Origin: Paenibacillus senegalensis JC66
Lineage (GTDB): Bacteria > Bacillota > Bacilli > Paenibacillales > NBRC-103111
DNA length: 64,000 bases
NCBI RefSeq assembly: GCF_000285515.1
Contig: NZ_HE610958.1
Span: 30,008 to 94,007, forward strand
Direction: 5' to 3'
Made by a program: the position numbers and the translations under genes. Positions 63,332-64,000 of this stretch are shown piece after piece. Below the pieces are notes generated by a model that saw nothing but the letters and a program-made list of their open reading frames with translations, ran no database searches and was not told where the DNA came from. The first letter of the stretch is position 1. Each line of letters starts with the position of its first letter.

Positions 63332-64000
63332 TTAACCGAATCGTCCGGTAATGTAGTCCTCTGTGCGTTTATCACTCGGCGCTGTAAACATCCGGTCGGT
63401 TTGATCGGTTTCTACCAGCTGTCCGTTCAGAAAGAACGAGGTATAATCAGAAATCCTCGCAGCCTGCTGCATATTATGCGTTACGGTAATGATGGTATAG
63501 CGTTCTTTCAATTGTTGAGTAAGCTCCTCAACCTTCAGGGTCGAGATCGGATCTAGAGCCGAGGTAGGTTCATCCATCAGCAGCACATCGGGCTCCACTG
63601 CTAGCAATCTGGCGATGCATAAGCGCTGCTGCTGGCCTCCTGACAAGCCGAGAGCGGATTTATTCAACCGGTCCTTGACCTCATCCCATAATGCCGCTTG
63701 ACGCAGGCTCCGCTCCACTATCGGGACAAGCTCGGATTTTTTCCGGATCCCGTGAATTCGGGGGCCATAGGCAACATTGTCAAAGATGCTCATCGGGAAA
63801 GGGTTAGGTCTTTGAAATACCATTCCGACTCTCTTGCGGAGCGATGCTACATCCATATCCTGATTGTAGATCTGCTGGCCATCTACCAATACCTTGCCTG
63901 TAATTTTCACACCGTGGATGAGATCATTCATCCGGTTCAGCGTGCGCAGGAATGTCGATTTGCCGCAGCCGGAAGGGCCGATCAAGGCGCAGATTGACTT
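63332..64000 (-). CDS. pstB: Phosphate ABC transporter ATP-binding protein PstB (5' end outside window)
   Basis: The 3' 222 codons of pst[25 protein letters not shown] (Walker A), [27 protein letters not shown], signature [33 protein letters not shown] and THNMQQA. ATPase of the PstSCAB phosphate importer. The reading frame continues past base 64000, so the start is outside. Only the gap to phoU (47 bases) separates them, an operon. Confidence 0.95.
   Translation of the reverse strand, partial: KSICALIGPSGCGKSTFLRTLNRMNDLIHGVKITGKVLVDGQQIYNQDMDVASLRKRVGMVFQRPNPFPMSIFDNVAYGPRIHGIRKKSELVPIVERSLRQAALWDEVKDRLNKSALGLSGGQQQRLCIARLLAVEPDVLLMDEPTSALDPISTLKVEELTQQLKERYTIITVTHNMQQAARISDYTSFFLNGQLVETDQTDRMFTAPSDKRTEDYITGRFG

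Overview
The window looks like chromosome from a spore-forming Bacillota of the Paenibacillaceae. Two alpha/beta-type small acid-soluble spore proteins, a CotF-like coat protein, ytaF and Bacillus-type polA, nrdR, coaE and mutM point to this, as do strong AGGAGG ribosome sites and many GTG and TTG starts. No database could be searched, so the family assignment is from recognition only.

Layout. 0.1-1.3 kb: a tyrosine recombinase split by a one-base frameshift. 1.8-8.9 kb: small accessory units (quinone-reductase-like flavoprotein with a divergent HxlR regulator, GrpB, a TipAS remnant, a CPBP protease, an alpha/beta hydrolase with its TetR, and a GntR/ATPase/permease operon whose permease is frameshifted). 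9.0-11.6 kb: a repeat island (a 40-unit heptanucleotide array, 40-bp and 51-bp tandem repeats, a decayed DUF1963-like gene). 11.6-17.8 kb: cytochrome bd oxidase operon cydABDC with cydC frameshifted. 18.2-21 kb: FAH-family hydrolase, MBL hydrolase and TetR. 21-28.2 kb: membrane alpha/beta hydrolase, luciferase-like oxidase, LolD/FtsX-type ABC transporter with PadR. 28.3-36 kb: coat protein, SRPBCC protein, stalk-domain protein, AraC regulator beside an Fsr-type MFS pump, MupG-like protein, small haem-copper-oxidase-like protein. 36.4-42.1 kb: an XRE regulator with five phased operators, PadR plus a BtrH-like protein, GNAT, a small XRE/membrane pair, and a second ATPase/permease/GntR operon. 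42.3-51.2 kb: TetR with a class C serine hydrolase, a stalk protein, TetR with an SDR, and a two-component system beside a secreted three-repeat protein. 51.6-52.8 kb: a broken regulator, the second 51-bp palindrome array and tRNA-Ala with a duplicated 3' end. 53.3-64 kb: nitrilase-family protein and a conserved core block of SASPs, nrdR, lytic transglycosylase, coaE, ytaF, mutM, polA, a HAD protein, phoU and pstB (cut by the window end).

The accessory part is built from small regulator-plus-target modules. Four TetR genes and one XRE gene each have a palindromic operator candidate close by. Two features run through the window. First, at least four genes (recombinase, ABC permease, cydC, an HTH protein) are broken by single-base shifts, two of them in homopolymers, so assembly error must be weighed against true decay or slippage. 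Second, degenerate tandem repeats are unusually common, both between genes and as in-frame expansions inside proteins (CydD linker, the 21-kb hydrolase, the 50.5-kb secreted protein).
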